Notes: generated by a model not told the origin, from the letters alone. A stretch of DNA of 64,000 nt from Nostoc favosum CHAB5714 (GCF_020829495.1 NZ_JAIVFQ010000001.1:1-64000), one strand, 5' to 3'. Shown: positions 55,414-64,000, counted from the stretch's first letter. Numbers and translations are program-made.

Positions 55414-56035
55414 AACGCACCAAATATATCGCTTCATGCCTTTAATTACTATGAGCAAAGCTGATAAGAATGTCTTATAATACACAACCTTAATAATAAT
55501 AATCTGTTAGTAATATCAAATCTGCTTAATAACGAACTATCTTTTGGTATTCAATTAGCAGACGAGGGGTTAGTAATGAGCAAATTTATTCAGTCTCTAA
55601 CCTGACTGTGATGAAATATTTTAGTGAGAGAATCAGGACTTATGCAAAGCTAATCGGTTGACAAAAATCAACTTTTGTGCTATTGTTAATAACAAGTTTA
55701 TCCCAACTTTGAGATCATTTTATTAGCGCTTCGTTGTTCTTGAAAGTTAAGTTTTCTGGTTAGCCCTATTGTATTTTACGCTACGGGATTAGATGTCAAA
55801 TTAGGATATAACTTAGGAAGCTTTGAAGTAACACACCATTAATTTTCACGCCACAATAGTGAGTTTGGGCGGCAAAAGCGTACAACAATTCATATAAAAC
55901 CAATTTAGACCCATCCACTTTATTAAGGTAGAAACCTTAGAGGAAAAGCCCTCTTAGTAATTTGCGGATGAGTCTATATCTAATCGACTAAATATAACCA
56001 GGCTATCCCCTAGAAAACAGAATTGGAATGAAAAT

Positions 56036-57244
56036 ATGGCAGTAAATAAAGAAAGCCGATTATTCACAAAACCCGTAGGGCGATCGCAAGTAATTTTAGC
56101 AGCTTCTCTCACCTTGGCGGCCGGATTAATAGCTTTTTATAGTTTGATACCGTTTTGGTCTAAACCTAAAGTTGTGACACCGCAAGCAAATCCTCCAAAA
56201 GCAGTCGCTCCTGCAAAACTTGCTGTGACAGCCTTGGGGCGTTTGGAACCAGAAGGCGAAGTTACTTCTTTGACTGCTCCCGCTTCCAATAACGGGGTGC
56301 GAGTAGAAAGACTGTTGGTAAAAGAAGGAGATACGGTTAAAGCACGACAAGTACTGGCGTATCTAGAAAACTATGGTCGTTCTAGAACCGCATTGCAACA
56401 GGCTTTAGACCAACTGCAAGTTGCCAAAGCTAAACTAGCGCAGGTTAAATCTGGAGCGAAAACCGGAGATATTGAAGCTCAAAAGGCAGCGATCGCCGGT
56501 TTAGAGCCACAATATAAAGGAGACGTTGCTACACAACAGGCGACAATCGACCGTATCCAGGCGGAAGTAGACAATGCTCAAGCCGAGAATAATCGCTATC
56601 AGCAATTATATAGACAAGGTGCGATCGCGGCTTCTGTAGCAGATACCAAAGCATTGCAACTAAAGACTACACAGCAGCAGCTAACAGAAGCCCAAGCCAC
56701 TCTCAAGCGGACTCAAGACACATATCAAGAACAACGCAAGCAAGCACAAGCCCAACTCACCAGTATTAGCGAAGTGCGTAGTGTAGATGTTCAAGTCGCA
56801 CAAACCGAAGTCAACAGTGCAACAACTTCTGTTCAACAAGCAAAAGCCGACTTGGATTTAAGTTACATCAAATCTCCCATAAATGGCAAAATTTTGAAAA
56901 TTCACGCCAAAACCGGAGAAGTCATCAGCACCAGCAGAGGATTTGCTGAAATAGGTAAGACATCTCAAATGTATGTGATTGCAGAGGTGTATCAAACCGA
57001 TGTCCAAAAAGTGCGTGTAGGACAAAAAGCCACAATTACCAGCACTGCATTTACTGGAACAATAAAAGGAACTGTAAAAGAGATTGGTTGGCAAGTTGAC
57101 AAGCAAAACATCTTCAGCCTAAACCCTGGCTCAGATACAGACCGCAGAATAATTGAAGTGAAAATCTCCATCGATAGTCCCGCAGATAGTGAGCGGGTGG
57201 CTCGTTTAACTAACCTACAAGTGGATGTCGCCATTCAGATTTAG
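56036..57244 (+). CDS. hgdB: Membrane fusion protein HgdB (DevB-like)
   Basis: A 402-residue HlyD/DevB-type periplasmic adaptor. An N-terminal transmembrane helix (VILAASLTLAAGLIAFYSLI, about residues 19-38) precedes a biotinyl-lipoyl domain (GVRVERLLVKEGDTVKARQV near 88), a long alpha-helical hairpin rich in Ala/Gln (about 115-260) and the second lipoyl half with LSYIKSPINGKILKIHAKTG near 279, then a beta-barrel domain. DevB family adaptors bridge an inner-membrane ABC transporter and TolC (HgdD). Gene order hgdB-hgdC-hgdA next to hglT matches the Anabaena all5347-all5341 region, where these genes are needed for glycolipid deposition. Confidence 0.88.
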   Translation: MAVNKESRLFTKPVGRSQVILAASLTLAAGLIAFYSLIPFWSKPKVVTPQANPPKAVAPAKLAVTALGRLEPEGEVTSLTAPASNNGVRVERLLVKEGDTVKARQVLAYLENYGRSRTALQQALDQLQVAKAKLAQVKSGAKTGDIEAQKAAIAGLEPQYKGDVATQQATIDRIQAEVDNAQAENNRYQQLYRQGAIAASVADTKALQLKTTQQQLTEAQATLKRTQDTYQEQRKQAQAQLTSISEVRSVDVQVAQTEVNSATTSVQQAKADLDLSYIKSPINGKILKIHAKTGEVISTSRGFAEIGKTSQMYVIAEVYQTDVQKVRVGQKATITSTAFTGTIKGTVKEIGWQVDKQNIFSLNPGSDTDRRIIEVKISIDSPADSERVARLTNLQVDVAIQI

Positions 57245-57304
57245 TCATTAGTCATTGGTCATTCATAAATGACAAATGACAAATAACAACTAATAAATAA
57301 ATCC

Positions 57305-58483
57305 ATGAATTTCAAAATTCCTTTAGGATGGCTACAGCTAGCGCAGCAAAAAGTTCGTTTACTAGTAGCTGTAGCTGGAATTGGTTTTATTGTGCTGCTA
57401 ATGTTTGTGCAACTTGGTTTTCAAGATGCCCTCTATTCAAGTGCAACCGCAGTGCATCAGAATCTCAAAGGAGATTTATTTTTAGTTAGTTCGCAATATA
57501 AATCTTTGACCTCAAATCAAAGTTTTTCGCGGACTCGTTTGTACCAATCTTTGGGGTTTGATGGCGTAGAGTCAGTTAGCCCCATGTATTTGCAATTTGC
57601 CAAACTGAAAAATCCGGCAACCGGTGAGAAATATTCAATATACGTTATTGGTTTCGATCCCGGTAGACCTGTGATGAACATCCCAGAAGTTGAGAAAAAT
57701 TTAGATAAACTCAAAATTCCCGATGTCATGCTTTTTGACCGGAGTTCTCGCCCAGAGTTTGGCCCAATAGCTACAAAATTTGATGCGGGAGATACTACAC
57801 AGACAATTGAAATATTTCCCTTCAATTCATTAATTGGCTATAGAGTCAGAATTGGTGGCTTATTCAGCTTGGGGCCTTCCTTTGGGGTAGACGGTAATTT
57901 ACTTGTCAGTGACTCAACTTTCTTGAGGATAAATCCCAATACTCGTCCGGCAGATATGATAGATATCGGTTTGATTTCCCTCAAACCTGGTACTGATGCA
58001 GAAGCAGTACTGAAAAATTTGCAAGCAACTTTGCCTAATGATGTCCAAGTTTTTACACGCCAAGGCTTTATTGAGTTTGAGAAAAAATATTGGGCTGTCA
58101 GAACACCCATTGGTTTTATTCTTAACTTGATGTTGACAATGGCTGCGGTTGTCGGTGTAGTTATTGTTTATCAAATTCTTTACAGCAATATTGCTACGCA
58201 GTTCGTTGCTTACGCCACTTTAAAAGCCATAGGTTATGCCAACAAATATTTATTAAATGTGGTATTTCAACAAGCTTTTATTTTGGCAATTTTAGGTTAT
58301 ATTCCAGGATTTATTACTTCTGTTTTGTTATATAGCTTTGCAGCAGAAGCAACTAAATTACCAATATTTATGACCATTAATAATGCACTCATTGTCTTAA
58401 CTTCAACAGTTTTGATGTGTATAGCATCAGGAGCGCTTGCTATCAACAAACTCCGCTCCGCAGATCCGGGAGATATTTTCTAG
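57305..58483 (+). CDS. hgdC: ABC transporter permease HgdC (DevC-like)
   Basis: A 392-residue FtsX/MacB-type permease of the DevC family. Helix 1 is at about residues 17-38 (VAGIGFIVLLMFVQLGFQDA), followed by a large periplasmic domain (about 40-265) and three C-terminal helices (FILNLMLTMAAVVGVVIVYQ near 273, FILAILGYIPGFITSVLLYS near 322, IVLTSTVLMCIASGALAIN near 360). It starts 60 bases after hgdB. No ATPase gene of the DevA type follows, so the motor subunit must be encoded elsewhere. Confidence 0.9.
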   Translation: MNFKIPLGWLQLAQQKVRLLVAVAGIGFIVLLMFVQLGFQDALYSSATAVHQNLKGDLFLVSSQYKSLTSNQSFSRTRLYQSLGFDGVESVSPMYLQFAKLKNPATGEKYSIYVIGFDPGRPVMNIPEVEKNLDKLKIPDVMLFDRSSRPEFGPIATKFDAGDTTQTIEIFPFNSLIGYRVRIGGLFSLGPSFGVDGNLLVSDSTFLRINPNTRPADMIDIGLISLKPGTDAEAVLKNLQATLPNDVQVFTRQGFIEFEKKYWAVRTPIGFILNLMLTMAAVVGVVIVYQILYSNIATQFVAYATLKAIGYANKYLLNVVFQQAFILAILGYIPGFITSVLLYSFAAEATKLPIFMTINNALIVLTSTVLMCIASGALAINKLRSADPGDIF

Positions 58484-58691
58484 CTATTCCTCGCAGCAAA
58501 ACAATCAAATTATTTTGCCTTGATATAGGCTCATAAGTAAGCCTTGGTGCAAGCTCTCCACAGAAAAATTGCTCTTTATACCCATTTTAGATATTAGGTT
58601 AAAAGTCTTTACCGAAATTCCGATCCGGTATAAATTTGAAACTTTTTATCTAATAAATCAAATTCACCTATTTAACAATAAGCCCAAATTT

Positions 58692-59696
58692 ATGAACCTC
58701 AAAAACAAAACCCTCCTAATCACTGGGATTGATGAACTTGTCGGTTTGCGTACAGCCGAGTTAGCTATAGCGCAAGGAATGAATGTTCGTGGACTGCAAA
58801 GTTCTACAGAACAGAACAAACAATTACAGAATTTAGGTGTTGAAGTAATTATTGGGAGTATTACGGATTCTGCTATTGCTCAAAAAGCTTGCCAGGGAGT
58901 AGATATCGTTTTACATACAGAGCAAATTGCCGAAGAAGCTGGCGCAATTAACCGTTTTCGTGATGTTAATGTTGGCGGTACGGTCAATATAGCTAAAGCC
59001 GCTAAACAAGCTGGTGTCAAAACATTTGTGCATCTATCCAGTGTGATGGTTTACGGTTTCAACTATCCTAATGGTATTACAGAATCCGGGACACTATCTG
59101 GCGAAAATAATCCATACTGCCAAACGAAAATAGAAGCTGAACAAGCACTATTAGAACTCAATAATACTTCAGATTTTGGCATCATCATTATTCGATCCGG
59201 AGATGTTTACGGGCCAGGAAGTATTCCCTGGATAGTCAGACCAATTCTGATGATGCGTCAAAAATTATTTGCCTATGCCAACGAAGGTAAAGGAGTAATC
59301 AATCATGTATATATAGATAACTTGATTGATGGAATTTTTATTGCGATAGAAAAAGAAACCTCCGGTGAAATATTTAATATCACCGATGGACAAGAAACTT
59401 CGTGGAAAGAGTATTTTATGCGTTTAGCAGCAATCGAAGGTTTATCAGCACCGCTTTCATTGCCGAAAGATGAAATCAAGTTGTTTCTAAAGCTACGCGT
59501 TCAAGGACAAAAACTTTTTCGCAAAAAAGTTGATATCTTACCAGAGTCGATAGATTTTATGACTCGTCCCTATGCTTGTTCCATTGCCAAAGCACAAAAC
59601 CTGTTAAATTATAAACCAACAATTGACCTAGAAGAAGGAATGCAGCGAACACATGAATGGCTGCAAAAAACAGATATTCAAAGCTTGATGAAATAG
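58692..59696 (+). CDS. hgdA: NAD-dependent epimerase/dehydratase family protein HgdA
   Basis: A 334-residue extended SDR. The nucleotide-binding motif is degenerate (LITGIDELVGLRTAEL instead of TGxxGxxG, near residue 10), while HLSSVMVYGF near residue 116 and the YxxxK site NPYCQTKIEAEQALLE near 139 are kept. I chose the ATG at 58692 (MNLKNKTLLITGID) over an upstream ATG that adds 41 non-conserved residues. In Anabaena the corresponding gene is part of the hgd group required for glycolipid layer deposition; its enzymatic substrate is unknown. It lies 209 bases after hgdC. Confidence 0.83.
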   Translation: MNLKNKTLLITGIDELVGLRTAELAIAQGMNVRGLQSSTEQNKQLQNLGVEVIIGSITDSAIAQKACQGVDIVLHTEQIAEEAGAINRFRDVNVGGTVNIAKAAKQAGVKTFVHLSSVMVYGFNYPNGITESGTLSGENNPYCQTKIEAEQALLELNNTSDFGIIIIRSGDVYGPGSIPWIVRPILMMRQKLFAYANEGKGVINHVYIDNLIDGIFIAIEKETSGEIFNITDGQETSWKEYFMRLAAIEGLSAPLSLPKDEIKLFLKLRVQGQKLFRKKVDILPESIDFMTRPYACSIAKAQNLLNYKPTIDLEEGMQRTHEWLQKTDIQSLMK

Positions 59697-59737
59697 TCTT
59701 TTGGGGGTGGGGAGTAGGGAGAATATAAGAATTATAA

Positions 59738-59834
59738 TAGTAGATTGGGTTGAGGAAGGTAGCAAGATACCGCAGGGTAACCCAACATTATCAAGGCTTT
59801 GTTGGGTAACGCTTATGCTCAACCCAACCTACTA
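59738..59834. mobile_element. Inverted-repeat element (TAGTAGRTTGGGTTGAG)
   Basis: Left end TAGTAGATTGGGTTGAG and inverted right end TAGTAGGTTGGGTTGAG match at 16 of 17 positions; internal GGGTAACCCAACA/TTGTTGGGTAAC repeats add a second fold. It lies between hgdA and the first glycosyltransferase gene. Confidence 0.85.
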
Positions 59835-59936
59835 AATTCTCACTTTTTACTTTTGGATTATTACGTTGCATCTGCCTAAGAATTATCTGCAATTAAGCAT
59901 CTAATAATCCACAAGTTTTTAGAATAGTTGTTTTCT

Positions 59937-60920
59937 ATGAGTAGCAATCAGCCACGATTGAGCATCGGATTACCTGTATATAATGGTGAAAAATTTCTCA
60001 AAGAAGCCATTGATTCACTCTTGGCTCAGACCTTTGAAGATTTTGAGCTAATTATTTCAGATAATGCATCTACAGATAAAACTGAAGAAATCTGTAGAAC
60101 TTATGTCGAGCAAGACCAACGTATTTGTTACTACCGCAATGACAAGAATATCGGTTGCGCCCGTAACTTCAATCAAGTTTTTAAATTGTCTTCGGGTGAG
60201 TACTTTAAGTGGGCAGCCTATGATGATCTACATGCTCCAGATTTTATCAAGAAGTGTGTTAAGGTGCTTGACGAAGATCCTACTATAATCTTGTGTCATT
60301 CCCAGACATATTTCATTGATGAAAAGGGGAGTTTTCTGCAAAACTATGATATCAAACTCAAGGCAGATGCACTAAAACCACACAAGCGTTTTCACGAATT
60401 GCTGACCAAGTATTTATGTTATCAATGTTACGGTGTAATTCGCGCCAGTGCCTTGAGAAGGATACCGCCTATGGGTGGTTACGGTAATGCAGATGGAATT
60501 CTCTTGTTAAGACTTGGTATTCTCGGTAGGTTTTATGAAATTCCTGAATACCTATTTTTTGCCAAAAGCCATCCACAACAATCAATGAGTATGTATTTTC
60601 CTAATTATTTGTTGTTTACTAACAACAGAAAAAAACACTCATTGAGTATGCTGCCTGATTTTTATGCCTATGCAGTGTGGTTTGATTCAGCAAAGAAAGG
60701 ACAAATTTTATTGCCACATTGGAGAATATTCTGGGAGTATTTACTCTCTATATGGCGGAGTCCCTTGAGTTTGTATGAGCGGCTGTGTTGTCATAGAAGT
60801 TTACATCAGCAGTTAAAAGGGACAGAATATCTTCTGCTGAAAGATTTGCTAATGGTGGTGCAAAAACTTTGGAAAGGTTGGCAAGCAGCATCAATTAAAA
60901 AACAGCAAGTCACACTTTGA
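59937..60920 (+). CDS. Family 2 glycosyltransferase (soluble)
   Basis: A 327-residue GT2 (GT-A fold) enzyme. It has SIGLPVYNGEKFLKEAIDSL at residues 10-29, ELIISDNASTDKTEEICRTY near 42 (acidic nucleotide-sugar site), and KWAAYDDLHAPDF near 95 (the DD substitutes for DxD). No transmembrane helix is obvious. The TTG at 59928 is an alternative start but the ATG at 59937 gives the usual N-terminus. It lies in the hgd-hglT run, so it may act on heterocyst envelope polysaccharide or glycolipid; this is inference. Confidence 0.88.
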   Translation: MSSNQPRLSIGLPVYNGEKFLKEAIDSLLAQTFEDFELIISDNASTDKTEEICRTYVEQDQRICYYRNDKNIGCARNFNQVFKLSSGEYFKWAAYDDLHAPDFIKKCVKVLDEDPTIILCHSQTYFIDEKGSFLQNYDIKLKADALKPHKRFHELLTKYLCYQCYGVIRASALRRIPPMGGYGNADGILLLRLGILGRFYEIPEYLFFAKSHPQQSMSMYFPNYLLFTNNRKKHSLSMLPDFYAYAVWFDSAKKGQILLPHWRIFWEYLLSIWRSPLSLYERLCCHRSLHQQLKGTEYLLLKDLLMVVQKLWKGWQAASIKKQQVTL

Positions 60921-60999
60921 ACAAATCAGTTAAAAAATCAAAGCTGGTAAATACAGCTTTTTCTCAACCCACGAATCACCTATTATTCCCCACAAAACT

Positions 61000-61464
61000 A
61001 TGTTGAAACTATCTCAATGTCATGTTTTGCTTGCTACTTTAGTGAGCTTCAGCTTTGCTAAAACAGTGAATGCAGAGCCAACTGCAACACTTAATGTTGT
61101 GGTAAATGGAATACATCACCAAAAAGGTGAGATTTGCTTCAGAGTTTACGCAAATGAACAAGGATTTCCGATGAGTAATTCTAGTGGATCTCAAAGTGGC
61201 TGCGCTAAGATTACTGGCAATTCTGTAAAAAAAGAATTTTCCGGTTTGAAGCCTGGAACTTATGCTGTCGCCGTAGTTGACGATCAAAATGGCGATCGCA
61301 AACTCAATAAAGACTTTTTCGGTATTCCCAAAGAAGGTTTTGGGATTTCCAAAAATCCAACTGTGTCTATACAAACAGGTTCGCCAAAGTTTCGTGATGC
61401 CAGTTTTGTTGTAAACAAAAATACAACAGTCAACATCATCATGAAATATTCCCTGGATTCGTAA
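61000..61464 (+). CDS. Secreted DUF2141 family protein
   Basis: A 154-residue protein with a Sec signal peptide (hydrophobic HVLLATLVSFSFAKTVNA, cleavage near residue 26). The mature part is a beta-sandwich of DUF2141 type: NVVVNGIHHQKGEICFRVYA, FSGLKPGTYAVAVVDDQNGD near residue 84 and the conserved FGIPKEGFGISKNP. DUF2141 function is unknown. It lies between two glycosyltransferase genes, and would be periplasmic or outer-membrane facing. Confidence 0.88.
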   Translation: MLKLSQCHVLLATLVSFSFAKTVNAEPTATLNVVVNGIHHQKGEICFRVYANEQGFPMSNSSGSQSGCAKITGNSVKKEFSGLKPGTYAVAVVDDQNGDRKLNKDFFGIPKEGFGISKNPTVSIQTGSPKFRDASFVVNKNTTVNIIMKYSLDS

Positions 61465-61601
61465 AGGGAATAAGGGACAGGTTACAGGGTACAGATTATT
61501 TCCTGTAACCTGTTCCCTGTCACCTCTCTTTCTTGAGAATTACGGTTTAGATCACACCTACATATAAACAAGCCGATATTCTACCGGAGACTAAAAATTT
61601 A

Positions 61602-62888
61602 ATGGAAGATTTGGCGATATTTCTGTCTAAGTCTTTGACGGGTTGGTTGGTTATTCAGGTGTGTTTAACGCTTGTCTTTATATGGTATCTGCGCTCATCT
61701 AAAAAAAAATTATTACCAGATGATCAGTTACCCAAAACAGCAGTGATTCTTTGCCTACGCGGAGCCGATCCGTTTTTGCCTAGATGTTTGCGATCGCTCC
61801 TGAACCAAAACTATCCACAGTATGATTTAAAATTGATCGTTGATAGTCACGAAGACCCCGCTTGGAAAATTGCCAGTGAAACCATCACAGAGCAAGAAGC
61901 GACCAACGTTCAAATCAGCCCTTTGAGAATAGTACGCAACAATTGTAGTCTCAAATGCAGTTCTTTAATCCAAGCTGTCCGTGAGTTGGATGATTCCTAC
62001 AAGGTGGTTGCTTTAGTAGATGCTGATACTATAGTGCATGTAAATTGGCTCAGAGAATTAGTCAGTCCTTTGGGGGATGCGAAAGTAGGGGCAACAACAG
62101 GTAATCGTTGGTATGTACCGACAGGTAAGTATTGGGGATCTATAGTGCGCTACGTCGGCAATGTATCCACAGTCGTGCAAATGTTTCTCTTCCAGATTCC
62201 TTGGGGTGGTACTTTAGCTGTGAAAACAGAAGTACTTCGCCAAACAGAACTGTTAGATAAGTGGGGACAAGCTTTAGGCGAAGATTTTATGATGCACGAC
62301 ATCCTCAAAAAACAGGGGTTGCAGGTAAAGTTTGTGCCTTCACTGCTGATTGTAAATCGTGAAGAGACTAATTTATTCAACTTAATAGATTATCTCAAGC
62401 GGCTCATCCTTTATTCTCGACTGTATCACCCACGTTGGTTAGCTTTAGTTAGTGAAGCTGTTTCTAGCATTTTGTTTCCTACTGCACTAATCATTTTAGT
62501 TCTTGAGTCGTTGTTAGAGGCAAAATGGGAAGCTGCGACTCTCTTGTTAGGCTGCTATGGTGTCTATACTGTAGGGTTACTCTTAATAATGCTTGTGTTG
62601 GAATTAGAGATACAGCGAGTGGTTCGCTCTAATGACCAGGCGATGCCTATCGGCAAGCCGTTCCACGTCTACGCAAAATTATCAGCTGCTACAATCATCA
62701 AAATGTTAATTGCGATTCCCTTGACACAGTGGGTTTATGGGTTAGCGATGCTATCATCCCTCTGGGTTTCAACAGTCACTTGGCGCGGTGTTTCCTATCG
62801 GGTTCAAGGGCCCTGGAATGTCCGCCTAGTCGAATATCGCCCTTATCAATGGTTAGATCAGCCTATTGATAGCAAGGTTTCTCTTTGA
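61602..62888 (+). CDS. Membrane family 2 glycosyltransferase
   Basis: A 428-residue membrane glycosyltransferase resembling ceramide glucosyltransferase/HpnI-type GT2/GT21 enzymes. One N-terminal helix (about residues 12-28) is followed by a cytosolic catalytic domain with TAVILCLRGADPFLPRCLRS near 48, KVVALVDADTIVHVNWLREL near 134 (DAD motif), KWGQALGEDFMMHDILKKQG near 222 (ED site) and a YSRLYHPRW sequence near 271, then three or four C-terminal helices. The context beside hglT suggests a lipid acceptor, but HglT is the known glycosyltransferase of the aglycone, so the role here is open. Confidence 0.87.
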   Translation: MEDLAIFLSKSLTGWLVIQVCLTLVFIWYLRSSKKKLLPDDQLPKTAVILCLRGADPFLPRCLRSLLNQNYPQYDLKLIVDSHEDPAWKIASETITEQEATNVQISPLRIVRNNCSLKCSSLIQAVRELDDSYKVVALVDADTIVHVNWLRELVSPLGDAKVGATTGNRWYVPTGKYWGSIVRYVGNVSTVVQMFLFQIPWGGTLAVKTEVLRQTELLDKWGQALGEDFMMHDILKKQGLQVKFVPSLLIVNREETNLFNLIDYLKRLILYSRLYHPRWLALVSEAVSSILFPTALIILVLESLLEAKWEAATLLLGCYGVYTVGLLLIMLVLELEIQRVVRSNDQAMPIGKPFHVYAKLSAATIIKMLIAIPLTQWVYGLAMLSSLWVSTVTWRGVSYRVQGPWNVRLVEYRPYQWLDQPIDSKVSL

Positions 62889-63465
62889 ACTAAATCGCTA
62901 AATATGAACTAGGGCATGAAAGTTATTACACTAAACATTCCCTAGTCTTCAAATTATATAATCTTATATTTAGTAGAACTATATTAGTTATAACCCAATA
63001 CGCTTGGGTTAAGGCTAAAACCCTTTGTGAAATCAATTTTTTTAATGAACCTTATTAGGCGCAGAGAAGCCAGTGCGCCCTTGCGGTTAAGAGACTTGAA
63101 GCAACTGGCGCGACACAGAGAGAAGGAAAAAATGCTTAACTGAACTGTATTGAGTTATAACCTTTGTTAAAATACACGTTTTTGCTTGTTAATTACCTAA
63201 GTGTATTTGTATTCATGGCAAGGGTTTAGACAAATATATTAAGGGGAATTTTGACTTATTATTTTGGAGATTTTGATAGTTTCTAATCCAGGTTTAAAAA
63301 CATTATCTTAACAATCAATAACTTCGGCTATTTGAAAAGGCGTAAATCTTTAGTCTAACTATATTAGTGAGAATCTTTGAGCCAAATAATCAGGATGTTC
63401 ATGAAGCATTTCCTGCGTAAGTTCTAAATTCAAAACCAGCATTTTCGTGAAAGATTCCTTTTTTT
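62889..63465. other. Intergenic region with a MITE, no gene seen
   Basis: 577 bases upstream of hglT. It contains a CAATAC-family element (62996-63152) with exact 10-base flanks; the remaining 300 bases before hglT are AT-rich and presumably hold its promoter. Confidence 0.7.
62986..63162. mobile_element. 157-bp CAATAC-family MITE with 10-base target duplication
   Basis: The element spans 62996-63152. It starts CAATACGCTTGGGTTAAGG and ends with the inverse of CAATACAGTTCAGTTAAGC. Both flanks are AGTTATAACC (62986-62995 and 63153-63162). The same family as 17519-17630 but with a divergent left end; that left end matches the solo end at 20983. Confidence 0.88.
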
Positions 63466-64000
63466 ATGACTAAGAAACCACTTCGGATTGCACTGTTTAC
63501 AGGATTGTACGCTCCTTTCTTAACTGGAGTTTCCGTCGCAGTCCACCAACGGGTTCGTTGGTTGCTAGAGCAGGGACATGAGGTTTTTCTAATCCATCCG
63601 CAAATCAACGATCGCTATCCCAAAAATGTTGGCGATCGCCCCATGCCAGGTTTAAATGAAATTCAGTCTTTTCCCAACTTCTCTGCTTACGCATTCCCCA
63701 CCCAACCACTGCTATTTTACAAGTCTCTGCCTCAACCATTGAACTATCGCCATTGGAGCGATACCAAGTTGCTGGAGAAATTCCAGCCGGATATTATCAT
63801 AGTTGAAGAAGCCGCGCAAATGAGAGGTTTATACTCATTTTTCTTGCAAGGTTATGGTCGCCCAATCGGCACCGAATACGCAAGACGAACAGGCACGCCA
63901 ACAATATCACTCTTCCATACAGATATTGTTGCATATATCAAATATTACTTTGGGGATAAATTCTTTAACTTTGTTCGGCCGATCATTCCCGCTTTAGTCA
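63466..64000 (+). CDS. hglT: Glycosyltransferase HglT, partial (runs off the window)
   Basis: The first 178 codons of a GT4 family (GT-B fold) glycosyltransferase. MTKKPLRIALFTGLYAPFLT is followed by GVSVAVHQRVRWLLEQGHEV near residue 21, the N-terminal Rossmann half, and PDIIIVEEAAQMRGLYSFFL near 105. Its position at the end of the hgdBCA run fits HglT (all5341 of Anabaena), which glucosylates the heterocyst glycolipid aglycone. The catalytic C-terminal half lies outside the window. The start ATG at 63466 is the first in frame and has little ribosome binding sequence. Confidence 0.82.
   Translation, partial: MTKKPLRIALFTGLYAPFLTGVSVAVHQRVRWLLEQGHEVFLIHPQINDRYPKNVGDRPMPGLNEIQSFPNFSAYAFPTQPLLFYKSLPQPLNYRHWSDTKLLEKFQPDIIIVEEAAQMRGLYSFFLQGYGRPIGTEYARRTGTPTISLFHTDIVAYIKYYFGDKFFNFVRPIIPALV

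Larger units (their letters stand above)
54335..56035. other. Long divergent regulatory spacer of the hgl/hgd clusters
   Basis: 1.7 kb of AT-rich DNA with no supported gene. It should contain the promoters of the hgl operon and of hgdB. It holds two repeat elements (55021-55188 and 55307-55413). I searched by eye for GTA-N8-TAC (NtcA) sites close to both ends and found none that I could defend. A small RNA cannot be excluded. Confidence 0.6.

Noticed and set aside
53854..56035. NtcA binding site (GTA-N8-TAC) for hglE or hgdB
   Set aside because: I found no site with correct spacing and a matching -10 box that I could defend by eye.
57305..59696. devA ATPase in the hgd run
   Set aside because: No Walker A or ABC signature occurs in any frame after hgdC; the next gene is an SDR.
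1..64000. tRNA or rRNA genes
   Set aside because: I looked for T-loop GGTTCRANNCC patterns paired with acceptor stems in the intergenic gaps and saw none; a covariance search could still find one.

Overview
The window is chromosomal DNA of a filamentous, heterocyst-forming cyanobacterium (order Nostocales, Nostoc/Anabaena/Calothrix-like). The evidence is the abundance of GCGATCGC (HIP1) octamers, heptanucleotide short tandem repeats (TAATTCG)n, many small inverted-repeat elements, an RpaA circadian output regulator, a BicA-type bicarbonate transporter, and a nearly complete heterocyst glycolipid (HG) locus.

Layout. 0-5.8 kb: accessory and housekeeping genes (nuclease-fold protein, alpha/beta hydrolase, DUF4112 and BrkB-type membrane proteins, a divergent pair of small putative DNA-binding proteins sharing an inverted repeat). 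5.8-11.4 kb: four leftward signalling genes (CHASE3 histidine kinase, Rcp-like regulator, REC-histidine kinase, REC-PAS-PAS-GGDEF-EAL). 12-16.6 kb: secreted TPR protein, MarR regulator, GT39/83-type membrane glycosyltransferase, methyltransferase. 16.6-18 kb: a graveyard with an EVE-domain gene fragment and an mtfA-like gene split by a 112-bp element with a perfect 10-bp target duplication. 18-24 kb: Hsp70-like ATPase with a membrane partner, an RTX protein, a SAM hydroxide adenosyltransferase. 24.5-33.6 kb: a leftward ion and carbon block, rpaA - 20-bp tandem repeat array - bicA - Na+/H+ antiporter - mrpCDEFGAB. 33.8-35.9 kb: YheT-like hydrolase and a DUF433/DUF5615 pair.

35.9-64 kb is the heterocyst glycolipid region: hetI (+), a hetN-position reductase, hglB, hglA, hglC, hglD and hglE (all -), a 1.7-kb spacer with one small gene, then hgdB, hgdC, hgdA, two glycosyltransferases, a secreted DUF2141 protein and the start of hglT (+). 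The Hgl proteins map onto a PUFA-synthase-like (Pfa) megasynthase: HglE plus HglD equal PfaA, with the ketoreductase split between the two proteins; HglC is KS-CLF-AT (PfaC/PfaB-like); HglA is the PfaD-like reductase; HetI is the phosphopantetheinyl transferase. HglB adds an ACP and a reductive-release domain that would give a fatty alcohol, HglT would glycosylate it, and HgdBC would export or deposit it at the heterocyst envelope.

The most interesting observations are the hetN-position reductase without the RGSGR patterning peptide, a 15-bp tandem array and duplicated helical modules inside HglE (with a similar motif at the HglC C-terminus), mobile-type repeats in three of the hgl intercistronic gaps, an inversion that can be deduced from a displaced target-site duplication, the 20-bp array between rpaA and bicA, and an Hsp70-like/membrane protein pair of unknown role. 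I saw no clear tRNA, rRNA, CRISPR or phage genes.
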